From positions 80,745-103,506 of the forward strand of contig SZWC01004756.1 in the NCBI GenBank assembly GCA_023375785.1: a stretch of 22,762 nt of DNA, read 5' to 3'. Positions 1 through 8,854 of this stretch are shown piece after piece. The notes below the pieces were generated by a model. The model saw nothing but the letters and a program-made list of their open reading frames with translations. It searched no databases and was not told the DNA's origin. Every line of letters starts with the position of its first letter. Positions within the stretch are counted from its first letter, which is position 1. The translations under genes were made by a program, and so were the position numbers. The DNA is from Penium margaritaceum. Its lineage: Eukaryota > Streptophyta > Zygnematophyceae > Desmidiales > Peniaceae.

Positions 1-357
1 TGGCGTGGCGTGGCGTGGTGTGGCGTGGCGTGGCGTGGCGTGGCGTGGCGTGGCATGGCGTGGCGTGGTGTGGCGTGGCGTGGCGTGGCGTGGCGTGGCG
101 TGGCATGGCGTGGCGTGGCGTGGTGTGGCGTGGCGTGGCGTGGCGTGGCGTGGCGTGGCATGGCGTGGCGTGGTGTGGCGTGGCGTGGCGTGGTGTTGCG
201 TGGTTTGGTGTTGCGTGGCGCGGCATGACGTTGCATTGTGTGGCGCAGCGTGGCATTGCAACGTGTGGCACAGCAGGGTGTGGCATTGCACGGCATGGTA
301 TGGTTGGTGTTGCAGGACGTGGTATGGCGATGCATGCCATGGCGTGGTGTGGCATTG
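1..357. repeat. (TGGCG)n pentanucleotide array, degenerate at its right end
   Basis: From base 1 the sequence is a nearly pure tandem array of TGGCG with scattered point variants (TGGTG, TGGCA). From about 195 it decays into TGGTTTGGTG-like and TGTGGCATTG-like units and fades out near 357. The left end is cut by the window, so the true length is unknown. All three forward frames stay open and spell a five-codon repeat (WRGVA and variants), because a 5-base unit returns to frame every 15 bases. I read that as an arithmetic consequence and not as a protein. The plus strand is strongly G-rich and the minus strand C-rich. Confidence 0.95.
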
Positions 358-817
358 ATTAGGATGGGGTCATTTTCCGTCACATCTCGACAGGTCGCAG
401 CGAAGGGCGGAAAGGGGGGGGGAAGTAAATCCAGAGGCAGTGCAAGGCACACACTGTTTGGCCCAGGTTCTTGTTGTCTGCTTATTCTTCCTCTGTCTGT
501 ATGCTAGCATGTGGCTGTTGGTGGCTCAGTTAAGTTGGTTGCTCCACATATGTGAGTTGATGTCTTTGCGTTTGGCCTTCAGAGCAGTCATGAACAGCCT
601 TCCTCTCATGAGTGCATACTGTGCTCGGGTCAGCATGAGGAAACTAGTATCTCGCGGAGTACATCTCGTATACTATGTCGCATAGCGCATGCAAAGAAAA
701 ACGGAGGATGGGTCTGCCGTGTGCCGAAGGGCGAGCCAGTGGTCAGTCGCAAGCAAAATGGAGCGACGCTTTTGCTCCAAGCTCCGCTTCCCACAAAAGC
801 CAAAAGCACAATCCGCG
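358..817. other. Unassigned spacer, no gene recognised
   Basis: Mixed-composition sequence between the pentamer array and the foldback element. A run of nine G lies near 413-421. Open frames here are short, mostly begin at GTG and encode nothing recognisable. No tRNA, splice-site pair or promoter stands out. Confidence 0.6.
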
Positions 818-1016
818 CCGCGGACTCAAACGAGAGCGCGGCTCGGGAGTACCTCTCGTTTGGAGATCCTTACATCAGCGCACGACTCTGCTTTCCGAGT
901 CGCCTGAGTAGGCGACTCGGGAAGTTCTCTGCAAACGGGAGTGCAACTTGATAGACGGGCTCCAAATGAGTGTGCGACTCGGGCAAAACTATCGTTTGGA
1001 GCCCCTTAGTCCGCGG
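818..1016. repeat. Foldback element with three internal hairpins
   Basis: About 200 bp bounded by a perfect 9-bp inverted repeat, CCGCGGACT (818-826) and AGTCCGCGG (1008-1016). Inside are three hairpins. The first has 10-bp perfect arms at 827-836 and 853-862. The second is CCGAGTCGCC-TGAGTA-GGCGACTCGG (895-920), with 10-bp perfect arms and a 6-base loop. The third has 10-bp perfect arms at 957-966 and 995-1004, extendable by three pairs including a G.U. The first and third are also diverged direct copies of each other, and a GCGRCTCGGG core recurs three times. The architecture fits a MITE-like foldback element or a structured RNA; the sequence alone does not decide. I could not define a target-site duplication. 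Confidence 0.6.
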
Positions 1017-1430
1017 TCAGCTCATGTGCAGAGCGCGCAAGCTTTCGTTAGCTGACAGCGCCTAGTCGAATCAGCCACCGGGCGTGGATCCGACCTGCTG
1101 TCGGCATTGTCCGGCAGAAGACGCTGCCAAAGGTGGGGCCACTGCACGATTGGGAATCCCAATTTGGGAAGTCTGGACGTTGGGCCATGAGGCCATCGGG
1201 CCACTGGACATTGGGCCATCGGGCTGCTTGGACGTTTCCGAAAGTGTTTTTTTGTCTAGCCCACTGCAAAAACTTGGACCATGAGAGTCACAGCGCATTC
1301 ACAAGCGCATCCACATTCACATGCAAATGCGAATCGCACAAAAGCGGGAAAAGCTGGGGACAGAGAGTGTGCACCAGAACGTGCAATGTGTTCTCCGCCA
1401 CCCTCTTCCCCTCCCTGCTCTCTCCCGCTC
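1017..1430. other. Possible intron or 3' flank of the minus-strand exon, with short repeats
   Basis: No independent gene is seen. Three partial copies of a TGGACRTTGGGCCATCGGGC-like unit start at 1174, 1205 and 1229. If the neighbouring exon (1431-1610, minus) uses the GTGAGA just after it as a splice donor, this stretch is its intron. A pyrimidine-rich CTCTGTCCCCAG near 1360 (minus strand) could be an acceptor, but the frame after it closes within about a dozen codons, so a second exon is not supported here. Confidence 0.35.
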
Positions 1431-1610
1431 TCACCGCTCAAGATCGGAGTTGTTGAAGCTGCCGGTCGCAACGCCGTACGCGACATAGGCGAGCGCCGCC
1501 ACCGTGGCCAAGCAGCAGACCGCCACGATCTGCACCAGCACCGTTGGCGCCGCCTTGTTCTGGCCTTGGCCCTGGTTGTCCACCAGGGGCAGCTTCTGCG
1601 AACTGGGCAT
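1431..1610 (-). CDS. Small hypothetical single-pass membrane protein, or first exon of a larger one
   Basis: A 59-codon frame from an ATG at 1610 to a TGA at 1431-1433. The ATG context is good (ACAATGC, A at -3). Residues 1-22 are polar and Gln/Asn-rich (MPSSQKLPLVDNQGQGQNK) with no acidic cluster. Residues 23-49 are a continuous hydrophobic segment (APTVLVQIVAVCCLATVAAL then AYVAYGVATG), long enough for one membrane span. A short polar tail, SFNNSDLER, follows. A short N-terminal cytosolic part and an early span resemble a signal anchor of a type II membrane protein such as a Golgi enzyme. The TGA overlaps CG|GTGAGA, a good splice donor, so the protein may continue into exons to the left. 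Codon use is GC-rich, unlike the rest of the window. I recognise no family. It is the best coding candidate outside the retroelement. Confidence 0.5.
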   Translation of the reverse strand: MPSSQKLPLVDNQGQGQNKAAPTVLVQIVAVCCLATVAALAYVAYGVATGSFNNSDLER

Positions 1611-1965
1611 TGTCGCGCGTGCCGATCCGACTCAGGCTGCGGCTATCTCTCTCTTCGTTGGGGTAGAGGCCGCTTCTAAGATCCGCGGTGGCAGAGGTCG
1701 CACGTTGGGCGAGTGAGGGGAGCGCTGCTGGATAGCGTCGACTGGAGCCAAGCTGGATTTGTGGTTAGTGCTGGTGGTGTGTGGAGCTGGGATGGAGAGA
1801 ACGCGCTGACGAGCCGATGCACGTGGAAAGGGGAAAGAGTGAAGAGTGGAGTGCGTCAGTAGAGAAAAAGGGCGAGGTCATCTCTTTCAGGCCACTCAAA
1901 AACACTCCAAGAAGGGAAACGAAAATGTTTATCCAGAGGCGATGTGCAATGCAGGAGCGTACAAT
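1611..1965. other. Upstream region of the minus-strand exon
   Basis: GC-rich DNA that would be the 5' UTR and promoter side of the minus-strand frame. Read on the minus strand it carries a GA-rich tract (GAAGAGAGAGATAG, near 1650) of the sort often found in 5' UTRs. I see no TATA box in the expected place. No other gene is evident. Confidence 0.35.
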
Positions 1966-2108
1966 TGGTGGTGGTGGTGGTGGTGGTGACGGTGTTGGTG
2001 GAAGTGTCGCTTCTGCTGCTGCGGCTGCTGCTTCTGTTGCTGCTGTTGCTGCTTCTGCTGCTGCTGCTGCAGCTGCGACTTCTGCTCAGGTGCTGGTGCT
2101 GCTGGAGA
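1966..2108. repeat. Compound triplet tract: (GGT)n followed by imperfect (CTG/CTT)n
   Basis: A run of GGT triplets (about 1968-1988), a short linker, then about 100 bases of CTG/CTT/GTT triplets. Read forward it gives Gly then Ala runs. Read on the minus strand it gives an open stretch of about 50 codons with Gln runs followed by His runs (QQQQKQQQQQQKQQ ... HHHHHHHQLY), with no ATG and closed by stops at both ends. It could be an internal exon of a Q/H-rich protein or simply a microsatellite; without flanking splice evidence I call only the repeat. Confidence 0.85.
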
Positions 2109-4164
2109 TTTCTATCAAGAAAAGCGAACTAAAGTGTTAGACATACTGGCCTCCTAACCCGTGGGCCGTGCTAAGACTAGCGTGGCGCCAAATGCTGTCG
2201 GATCCTCGGGTTGCGTGATGTGCGTTTGCCTGTGAAGTGAGCACGTCGCAAGGTGAGGACGAACGTGGCTGATAAAGAGGCTTTCTGATACCGGCGTGTT
2301 CGTGCCGCTCAGCCGCTGCAGGGAACAAGGGACGGTTTGAATTTCACCTGACGGCCGGCACTACACGGCTGTGTGATCCACACAGTCGGAATCGACGGCC
2401 TGTGGGATTGTCTACGAGAAACGCGGTTAAACGGAACCAGCGATCCCTGAGTTGGTCCGCTGACAATCTGATCACCGGCCCATGGGATTAATCCAAACGA
2501 GCCCTCCTTTATTGTTTACTTTAAACGGACGGCGCAAGTACGAACATTTCAGGGGAGCAACAATAACCTTTAGATAAGCACGCTCAGTTTCTGAGAACGG
2601 TAGCAAGCACACAGTGGCTGCATGCGAGCTGAAGATTTGCCTGCAGCGACAGCACGAAGTGAACATCACAAACAAAAGAAGCAGAAGTGGCGACGTTTCT
2701 CAGTGCGATATGTATAACTACCAACTTGGGTACCTCCATCACAAAATGTGGCTTGTTTCAATCTATCAAAGTAGTCCATTCCAAATGGTTGGCCAAACGA
2801 AAACACAAAATGTTCTATCATGTGTAACGAAGTTTAAAAGACAGAGAAAAACAAAAAAATACTAAAATCTGAAAAGGTATATCATACAGTATTCAACATC
2901 AATTGAGTGAATCAAAACATTCATGCGATCAAAGGATATAAAAAATCATATTCAACAAGAAAAAAATTAAACATGTGTTATTCATATCAGCATAAAATTT
3001 AAAACATTTTCTAAAAACTTAAGATTTTGAGAAATGTAAGCCAATGTAATACCTTTTGATCCAAACAACCAATCAGAAAACCTATGAGGGAACACGTATA
3101 AATTTAACATTCTAAATGTTTTGCATACAAAGAATTTGGGCTGAAATAGCTCAGATACCCATAAAATGCAAAGAGTGACTCTGATCCGCCAGGTAGCGGC
3201 AAAAAAATACTCAAGCCCAGTCGAAAGTCATGCTCGCTCGCGGCATGCGTGGACGGATGAGCATGAAAAACAAACTAGATGCAAATATTGCACCCATGCA
3301 AGTATCGCGAGGGAGCGATGACAACTTTGTTCATTTATTCACGCAACCCCCCCTTCAATTAAGGGTTTTGTACTTTTGGCACGGGAAGGGCACGCGCCAA
3401 ACATATAACCCTAAATCAAACTAGGGGGTTTGCATGACAAAAACAGCTATCATCTCTCCCTCTTGATAGAGACAAAACGCCTTTCTCTCATTTTGGATAG
3501 TATCTTTTGAAAAACAAACTTAATATTTTAACACAAAAACCGCAATCAAACCCTACCTCGAATTGTAATCAAGGTCTAGGGTTTTGTTCTTGCACAAGCT
3601 CCAATAGGGCCACACAGAAGTGAGGCCCAATAGGTTCCCTTTCAATGTAAGGGGAGTCTCAAACTCCCCTAAAACTCTAAACAAACCTTCCCCCTCAAGT
3701 ATCAAAAGAGGTTTAGTTAATTGTCCCCATTTTATACACAAAAAAATTGGTGTATAAGACATTTGCATTTTCTCTAAAATTTTCTTAGAACATATTCATC
3801 TTCTCTTCACATGAAGCACTCTGTATTTTGCTCATATTTAACAAAATATGAATGCAAAGTGATTTCACTGTAAACAAGGTATAAGATAAATCATGTCTCC
3901 GTTGTAAGTCATATTCTTGTCCTAAAACTTGCTGTGCATAAATTCATGTATACCTGAATGGAATGTTTTCCAATTATACATACTATTGTCCAAGACGTTG
4001 CCATTGAACACGTTCTTGCAAGATGTACTGAAGTCTTTATTTCTCTCTCTTACTATCGAACTCCTCTACCCCCCCAATCCATTGAGTGTTTACGGCGGCT
4101 GTATCGAGTCGTGTCTCGTTGTGACTATGTATTAAGTTCATCAGTGTATATACATCACTATGTT
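2109..4164. other. Gene-free spacer, GC-rich on the left and AT-rich on the right
   Basis: No gene recognised. 2140-2480 is moderately GC-rich and contains a small hairpin (CTGTGTG-ATC-CACACAG near 2370) and a GGATTAATCC palindrome near 2485. From about 2800 the DNA is very AT-rich with poly-A tracts. A perfect 8-bp hairpin lies at 3650-3670 (AGGGGAGT-CTCAA-ACTCCCCT). The block 3540-3780 mixes C-rich and AT-rich text and may be an old transposon fragment, but no domain can be read in it. Confidence 0.6.
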
Positions 4165-5150
4165 TCCTTTCTCGGGAGGGGCAGAGGGGCTGCATAAGCT
4201 CTCGATCTGCCCCCCCCAAAAGGCTGGAGTGTATTAGCATAATGTAGCTGGTCAATGTATCAAATTTGTGCGCTGGAAAAACAAGAAAAACACTTGTGCA
4301 TTTGAAGTCGAGTGCCCATCTTCGCACGACCACCGCCAATCGTCAAAGGTTGATGATGAACATGAAACCTTTGAGTTCTACGATGTAGCAGAGAACTTAC
4401 TACTAAACAATCCACACATAGTTGAGCCCCCTCCCTCAAGGCCAAAGGATGTATTGGTGTTTTACATGGGGGCGTGTATCATTGCAACCATATATTTTGC
4501 TCACTATTGTGTAATACACTACTGTCTTCTTCTACATATGCACCAGAGACACAGACCATATATACTCCCCCAATTCAGTTTCAATATTTGGGAGGGTGAG
4601 GTTAGCATCAGCTCTCGATCTCGCCCCTCAAAAACGCTCAAGTGTATTGACACAATGTGACTCATCAGTGTATCAAAGTGTGTGATGGACAAACAAAAAA
4701 GAAAAACACTTGTGTATTCAAAGTCAAGTGCACATCTCTGCATGGCCACCGTCGGTCGTGGACGATCGACGATGTAGATGAAACCTTATAGTTCTAGGAT
4801 ACGAGGGATAACTTACTTCAAAGCTGTCACCCTATAGTTGAGTTCCCCCCCCTCCTGAGGCCACCTACTGTATTGGGGTGTTGTATCGTTAAGTTTATTT
4901 TTGCAAAAATTAACTTTGTTCACTACTATGTAGTACAAAAATGTCTTCTTGTACTTATACATCAAATACACGGACCATAGACACTCTCCCAAATCACTTT
5001 TGATAAATGGGGGAGGTGTCAACATCGACTCTTGATATCCCCCCCCAAGGGCTCGAGTGTATTGGCATTGTAAGAGTGGTCAGTGTATTAATGTTTGTGC
5101 GAAGGATAAAAAGAACATACACATGTGCATTCGAGGTCAGTGTGCTGTGC
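4165..5150. repeat. Diverged tandem repeat, period about 413-416 bp, about 2.4 copies
   Basis: Three phased landmarks recur: GCTCTCGATC at 4198, GCTCTCGATC at 4611 and GACTCTTGAT at 5027, each followed by a C-rich run, then GAGTGTATT, CAGTGTAT and AAAAACACTTGTG-like text. The sequence just before each landmark (GGGAGG...) can pair with the C-run after it, giving a small G/C hairpin per copy. Copies one and two are complete; copy three fades near 5150. On the minus strand, copies one and two share a similar open frame (ALDFKCTSVFL against ALDFEYTSVFL), which shows common origin but does not prove coding. This is a satellite-like or nested transposon-derived repeat of unknown family. Confidence 0.75.
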
Positions 5151-5274
5151 AGAAGTTTTTCAACAAGAGTAATCGTCCATCAACACATTCAGACTTTCGA
5201 CGTTCAACGTGCGATGGTTCAAAAGCCCTGACAAGGTTTTTTCGACGTTTGAAGATCGAAAATTTTATCATCAT

Positions 5275-5396
5275 CAACAACTTTGATGACGTCGACTCTG
5301 ACGTTAAAGGTCGACAGTCACGATGTGCACATTTGTTCTAGCTATCGCGACTGTTGACTTTCGACAACCGAGTCAACGTCAACCAAGTTGATGTTG
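5275..5396. repeat. Long imperfect inverted repeat (arms about 50 bp, loop 17 bp)
   Basis: The left arm 5275-5325 and right arm 5343-5396 are imperfect reverse complements, roughly 75-80% by eye with a few small gaps, separated by 17 bases. The arms are rich in GACGTCGAC-type palindromes (GATGACGTCGACTCTGACG on the left). Pairing may continue weakly outward. It could be a MITE-type foldback or an RNA hairpin. An 11-base core, GACGTCGACTC, reappears in the inverted repeat at 22306-22364. Confidence 0.7.
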
Positions 5397-6186
5397 TGTA
5401 TGTTTATGAATACTTTCTTTGGGGGGTCTGAGAACACCCCCTACGATACAAGTGAACCTGCAAGGCCCCACTACCGCGAGATCTATCAAAAGCCCAAGAA
5501 AGGAAAATAATCAACCCCTAAACTCCGAGACGTGACTTTGATTAAATTGTGGTTCCATCGTGTTCAATGTCAAGATGTAAGCGTTTGTTTTCATTACAAT
5601 TGTATCACATGTTGGATTTTTGTATTTACATACATCTCTTTAATGCAAATGTACATAGAGTTGTGAAACACTAATCCATGATTTTCACTATTGAGAAAAA
5701 GATAAATCGGTATCCTTTCACAACCTTTCCAATTGTAAGAAAAAAGATACACTCTTATGTGTTTGAACAATCACTGAAAACGCAATTGTGTTGTAACTTC
5801 CACAAAGGTTCCATGAAACTTCCAGATGTAAACATGAAACATATACGCTACATGAAGAGTGTATTTTGAACAGGTGATTAACCATAAATGTATCACAAAC
5901 CCTTCAAAGCAGAGATTTGTGATCTTAGCAAAGGGTGCCGCATGCCATGCATTGTCAGCGCATGTCATGCACTCTCACCATGTACGTTTGTTTATTTTCT
6001 TGGTTATTGTCATGGCGGTAATGCCCGCTCATGGGTAGTTAGATTTTTTTTGTGAGCTGACAAGTGAATCACTCTAATAATCCTAATATTTTTGTATCTT
6101 GTATAGTAACCGTTTTGTTACATGTCACATGTTTTCTTATACATGAATTTTTAAAAATCATGTTCAAGAAATATGATGGTGAATGT
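5397..6186. other. AT-rich spacer left of the retrotransposon
   Basis: No gene recognised. Contains a small hairpin with GGGGGT/ACCCCC arms (5422-5441) and two direct copies of a 12-base GCATGYCATGCA unit at 5940-5951 and 5960-5971. The last bases before the LTR (AATGT, 6182-6186) are the candidate left target-site flank. Confidence 0.55.
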
Positions 6187-6685
6187 TGTTCATGTTTGTG
6201 CAGTGCAATAAGGGTTAGGTTTCTTACTGTAGGGACCGTTGTGCTTGCAGAGCAACTAAAGATAGAGTAGAAAGCTGTAACTTGGAGAATACTAGGACTG
6301 AATGAATATACTTAATCATAAGTATAGTACAAGAAAATGTACAACAAACACAGCTTAGGTAGAGACTAACTTTGGACTCTCATGCCTAGAGACAACTGTT
6401 GGCCCATAGGTGGGCGACGCCTAGCAGGACAGCTCTAGCAAAGCTCTCTATGTCTTGGGAGAAGTCTAGCCACCGCTTTTAGGTAGTCAGGTCTTCAGCT
6501 ACTGAAGTCCGTCCTCTTGTCTAGGGTGGCAAACTATTGTCAGGCTTACTTGGGTCTTGAGAAAAGTGTCTATGGAGTCTTAGCCTTAGGTGATGTCCAG
6601 AAATAGTGGAGGCTACTATGGTATACTACACGTGGAAAGCTTAGTGATGACTGAGTTGATTATTGAAGACTGTGAGGCTGGACCC

Positions 6686-6693
6686 TTTTTATA
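6686..6693 (-). promoter_or_regulatory. TATA box of the 3' LTR
   Basis: On the minus strand the LTR reads CCTCCTATAAAAAGGG. The TATAAAAA lies in the middle of the LTR, as expected for the U3 core promoter, and is matched by TATAAAA at the equivalent place in the other LTR. Its survival in two otherwise diverged LTRs supports the call. Confidence 0.65.
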
Positions 6694-6882
6694 GGAGGTT
6701 GTTGGCAAGTTGACAACTATCTAGGCTGATAGAACGTTCCGGCTACAGGTGGGAAGATTCGTAGCTTGTGAATCTTTCTATAGGGAGTAATCCCTCCATT
6801 TTTCTTTACAACTGATTTGTGCATGGCGACTTGATGTATAACGATCCTCACTTTTGGCTTCGCATGTTGCTGATGACTTGTG

Positions 6883-6921
6883 CATGCATGTTATGATGGA
6901 AGCTTGTGTCGTGCATGCATG
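6883..6921. promoter_or_regulatory. Paired CATGCATG (RY-type) motifs in the 3' LTR
   Basis: CATGCATG at 6883-6890 and 6914-6921, start to start 31 bp. They sit about 190-230 bp upstream of the LTR TATA box in element orientation. CATGCA is the RY element bound by plant B3-domain seed regulators; a regulatory role here is inference. Confidence 0.4.
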
Positions 6922-7342
6922 CGTTGATGTAGAGCGGTCCCCACACTGGACCTTACATGTTGCTACTAAATTGTGCTGTTGCACCAACCAATGTAGGGTG
7001 TTCCACAATGCTTAGTCAAGTGTAGGTCTACCCTCACACGACCTAACCAAGAAACTAGCAATGTGCAGTCACACTTCACAACTACTGACTGGTCTCGGTC
7101 AGCAAGTATGCATATTCCTACAGTGCCTGCAGCACATAGTATTTACAACTCAGAGGTCCATTCCCCGCATGGAACTAGATGTCAAAAACAGATGTGGCTT
7201 GTAAAAACAAAGAATATCTCTACCGTTGAACGTGGGAAGTGTTTAAGGAAAATTCCCTAAATTCTTGCAGAGTCCTCCAATTCCAAAACCGACTACGCCA
7301 GCTTGACCAAAAAAAAAGGTGCGGTAATGGTCACTTCCAACA

Positions 7343-7351
7343 CTGCCCCTT
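7343..7351 (-). other. Polypurine tract of the retroelement
   Basis: On the minus strand AAGGGGCAG abuts the first base of the 3' LTR (TGTTGG). This is where the primer for plus-strand DNA synthesis is expected. One C interrupts the purine run. Confidence 0.75.
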
Positions 7352-7605
7352 GATTGGTGCACTGAAGAGTTTGTCTAGTTGTTGATGAAGAAAACGGTGA
7401 CATCGATGTTAGAAGAATTGTTTGCTACTACCCCACTGTCGACATCATTCATAGAGGCTTTTCCTTGCACTCAAGCTCAAGCATGCCCTTGCGACCAACA
7501 ACCGAGGCTCACTCTTGGTATTTTTTGGCTTTACGAGGTTTTTGCTTGGCATTTTCCGCTATTTTTGCCGTAAAAAACAGTTTAGTGGCATCTCACGTAG
7601 ACTCA
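7352..7605. other. Retroelement 3' non-coding part
   Basis: Sequence between the polypurine tract and the open frame at 7606. No domain is seen. Confidence 0.5.
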
Positions 7606-8061
7606 GACAAATATTGGTGAATTTTGTAGTAAGTGCATAGGGGTGTTTTCAACGCATGTTATTGCATGGAGGGGCGCTACGATTGACTTACCCTTCACTT
7701 GAAAGCTTCCATGCTGCTTTCTGATGGGTGGAGAAGTTGTAAGGAGAGAATAAGAAGAGTATTCTCCTCTCCCCCTCACGTCCAGCAGATGTTGGGAAGG
7801 TATAAATGGCAATTGTAGTATTGCTGATTTCATTTTTTCCCACACAAGTGGAAAGTCATCGCCCATAGCTTCACTCAAAATCTCGATGATGTTGGTTGCC
7901 GCTGCGAGATTAGTGGTCGCACTAGTCAATCGTCCCACGCTTAGAGTTGTTGACTCTATTGCTAAGTTACTTCTTGAGTGAGCTAGACCCCTTCCTCTCG
8001 CTCTCCGTTTTTTCCCGCCAGAGGCTTCATCTTTTTCTTGGCTTCCTCGCCAATTTTTGTA
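7606..8061 (-). CDS. Uninterrupted 152-codon frame downstream of pol, function unknown
   Basis: On the minus strand the frame stays open from just after a TGA (8062-8064) to a TGA at 7603-7605. No ATG lies near its start; the first in-frame ATG is at MGDDFPLVWEKMKS, so any product may depend on an upstream exon or a lost start. It has a basic patch (GGKKRRARGRGLAHSRS), an Ala/Thr-rich middle (TSATTNLAAATNIIEILSEA) and a mixed C-terminal half. It lies inside the retroelement between RNase H and the polypurine tract, where some Copia lineages carry an env-like or transduced ORF. The rest of the element is full of stops, so this clean stretch is unusual. Alternatives are chance, or a captured host gene piece. 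No family is recognised. Confidence 0.3.
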
Positions 8062-8062
8062 T

Positions 8063-8154
8063 CATAGTGGGGGGGACAGTCACGAGCTCTCCTAGGAGAT
8101 ACAAGCTCGCTTGCCCCCCCCTATGGAAAACATGCTCGCCAATTTGCGGGCGAG
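8063..8154. repeat. Two adjacent palindromes inside the retroelement
   Basis: 8063-8124 is an imperfect 62-bp palindrome: CATAG plus a G-run on the left, a C-run plus CTATG on the right, inner arms CGAGCT/AGCTCG, and the perfect 12-bp centre TCTCCTAGGAGA. Immediately after it, GCTCGCC (8133-8139) and GGCGAGC (8148-8154) form a perfect 7-bp hairpin. The GC-rich text differs from the surrounding element and may mark a nested insertion. Confidence 0.6.
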
Positions 8155-8854
8155 CAAGTTTGTTCATCCGTTGCCTGCCACAACTATAGGTAGCTCTACT
8201 CCTAGCTTTTCGTCGTGACAAACAAGCAACTTGGTAGTGCATCTTCCCCTCTCGTAGCTTGCTCCTACCCCTCACCTTTCGCCGCACTTTCCCTGCTACG
8301 AGCTCTTGCTTCGCTTGCTTGCTTTGACCACTGCTCCCCACGCACCCCCTTTTTGCGAAAAAAACTTACGTGAACCCTTTTGCTCCGTTTTTGGCATCCA
8401 TACTACAAAATTTTTCTTTTTCTTTAAGGACTAAACATGGTCTTCCAAGTAGTTTTCCACAAATAATTACGACTAAAGTATGTCTTCTAGTAAAGTAGGG
8501 GACAAAAGTGGGTGGTTGAAGCTAATGATTGTCTCCGAGTTAAAATGATTTTTGTAGAAGGCTAAAGAGGGTGGATAGGTGTATAATTTTCAGATGTGAC
8601 AACAACATTGAGCTTGACGGAATTTATCGGCGATGAAACGAGTCAAACAACTGCTTGGAACTTTTCAGGCACTAGTGAATTTTCTTGATGGTTGTAGATC
8701 TCAACATTATGCTCCACAGAATTACTCCTGTGTACCATGAGGCACGAGACTACATTTCTTTGTATGCTGAGATCGACAATGGTGTTCGCACTCGTGTTTG
8801 ACTGACGCGTGTCTCCTAGGTCGCCCTTCTTTAGGGATTCTACGAGTGGGCATT
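8155..8854. other. Retroelement region between pol and the 3' frame, unassigned
   Basis: In minus orientation this follows RNase H. A second open stretch (to about 8341, another minus frame, Lys/Arg/Gln-rich at its start) overlaps the palindromes and may be a frameshifted continuation of the 7606-8061 frame. From about 8342 to 8854 nothing can be read. Confidence 0.4.

Larger units (their letters stand above)
6187..7342 (-). repeat. 3' LTR of the Copia element
   Basis: 1156 bp, collinear with 13385-14533 along its whole length. Shared landmarks include AGGGACCGTTGTGCTT, GACTCTCATGCCTAGA, TATAGGAGGTT, paired CATGCATG motifs and CTGACTGGTCTCG. In element orientation it starts TGTTGGAAGTGACC at 7342, directly after the polypurine tract, and ends CA at 6187-6188. 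LTR length is above the few hundred bases common in plant Copia elements and nearer that of the large lineages. Confidence 0.93.

Noticed and set aside
1..357. CRISPR-like regular repeat
   Set aside because: Units are contiguous 5-mers with no spacers, and the genome is eukaryotic.
5..362. Open frames through the pentamer array encoding WRGVA repeats
   Set aside because: Every forward frame is open because of the 5-base period; there is no sign of selection for protein.
3138..3200. tRNA-like text (TAGCTCAGAT) in an AT-rich region
   Set aside because: Only a D-arm resemblance; no T-loop GGTTCRA, no acceptor stem and no anticodon stem can be formed.
3409..3415. CCCTAAA, the plant telomere repeat unit
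   Set aside because: A single copy only; one more TAGGG nearby is not in tandem, so it is not an interstitial telomere array.
3553..3768. 71-codon minus frame and CCCCCTCAAG text resembling plant Copia internal sequence
   Set aside because: No readable domain, and no LTR, PBS or PPT around it; too weak to call an element.
4037..4749. Similar minus-strand frames in two repeat copies as a gene family
   Set aside because: Similarity is explained by tandem duplication; the third copy has an in-frame stop and no start or splice structure is evident.
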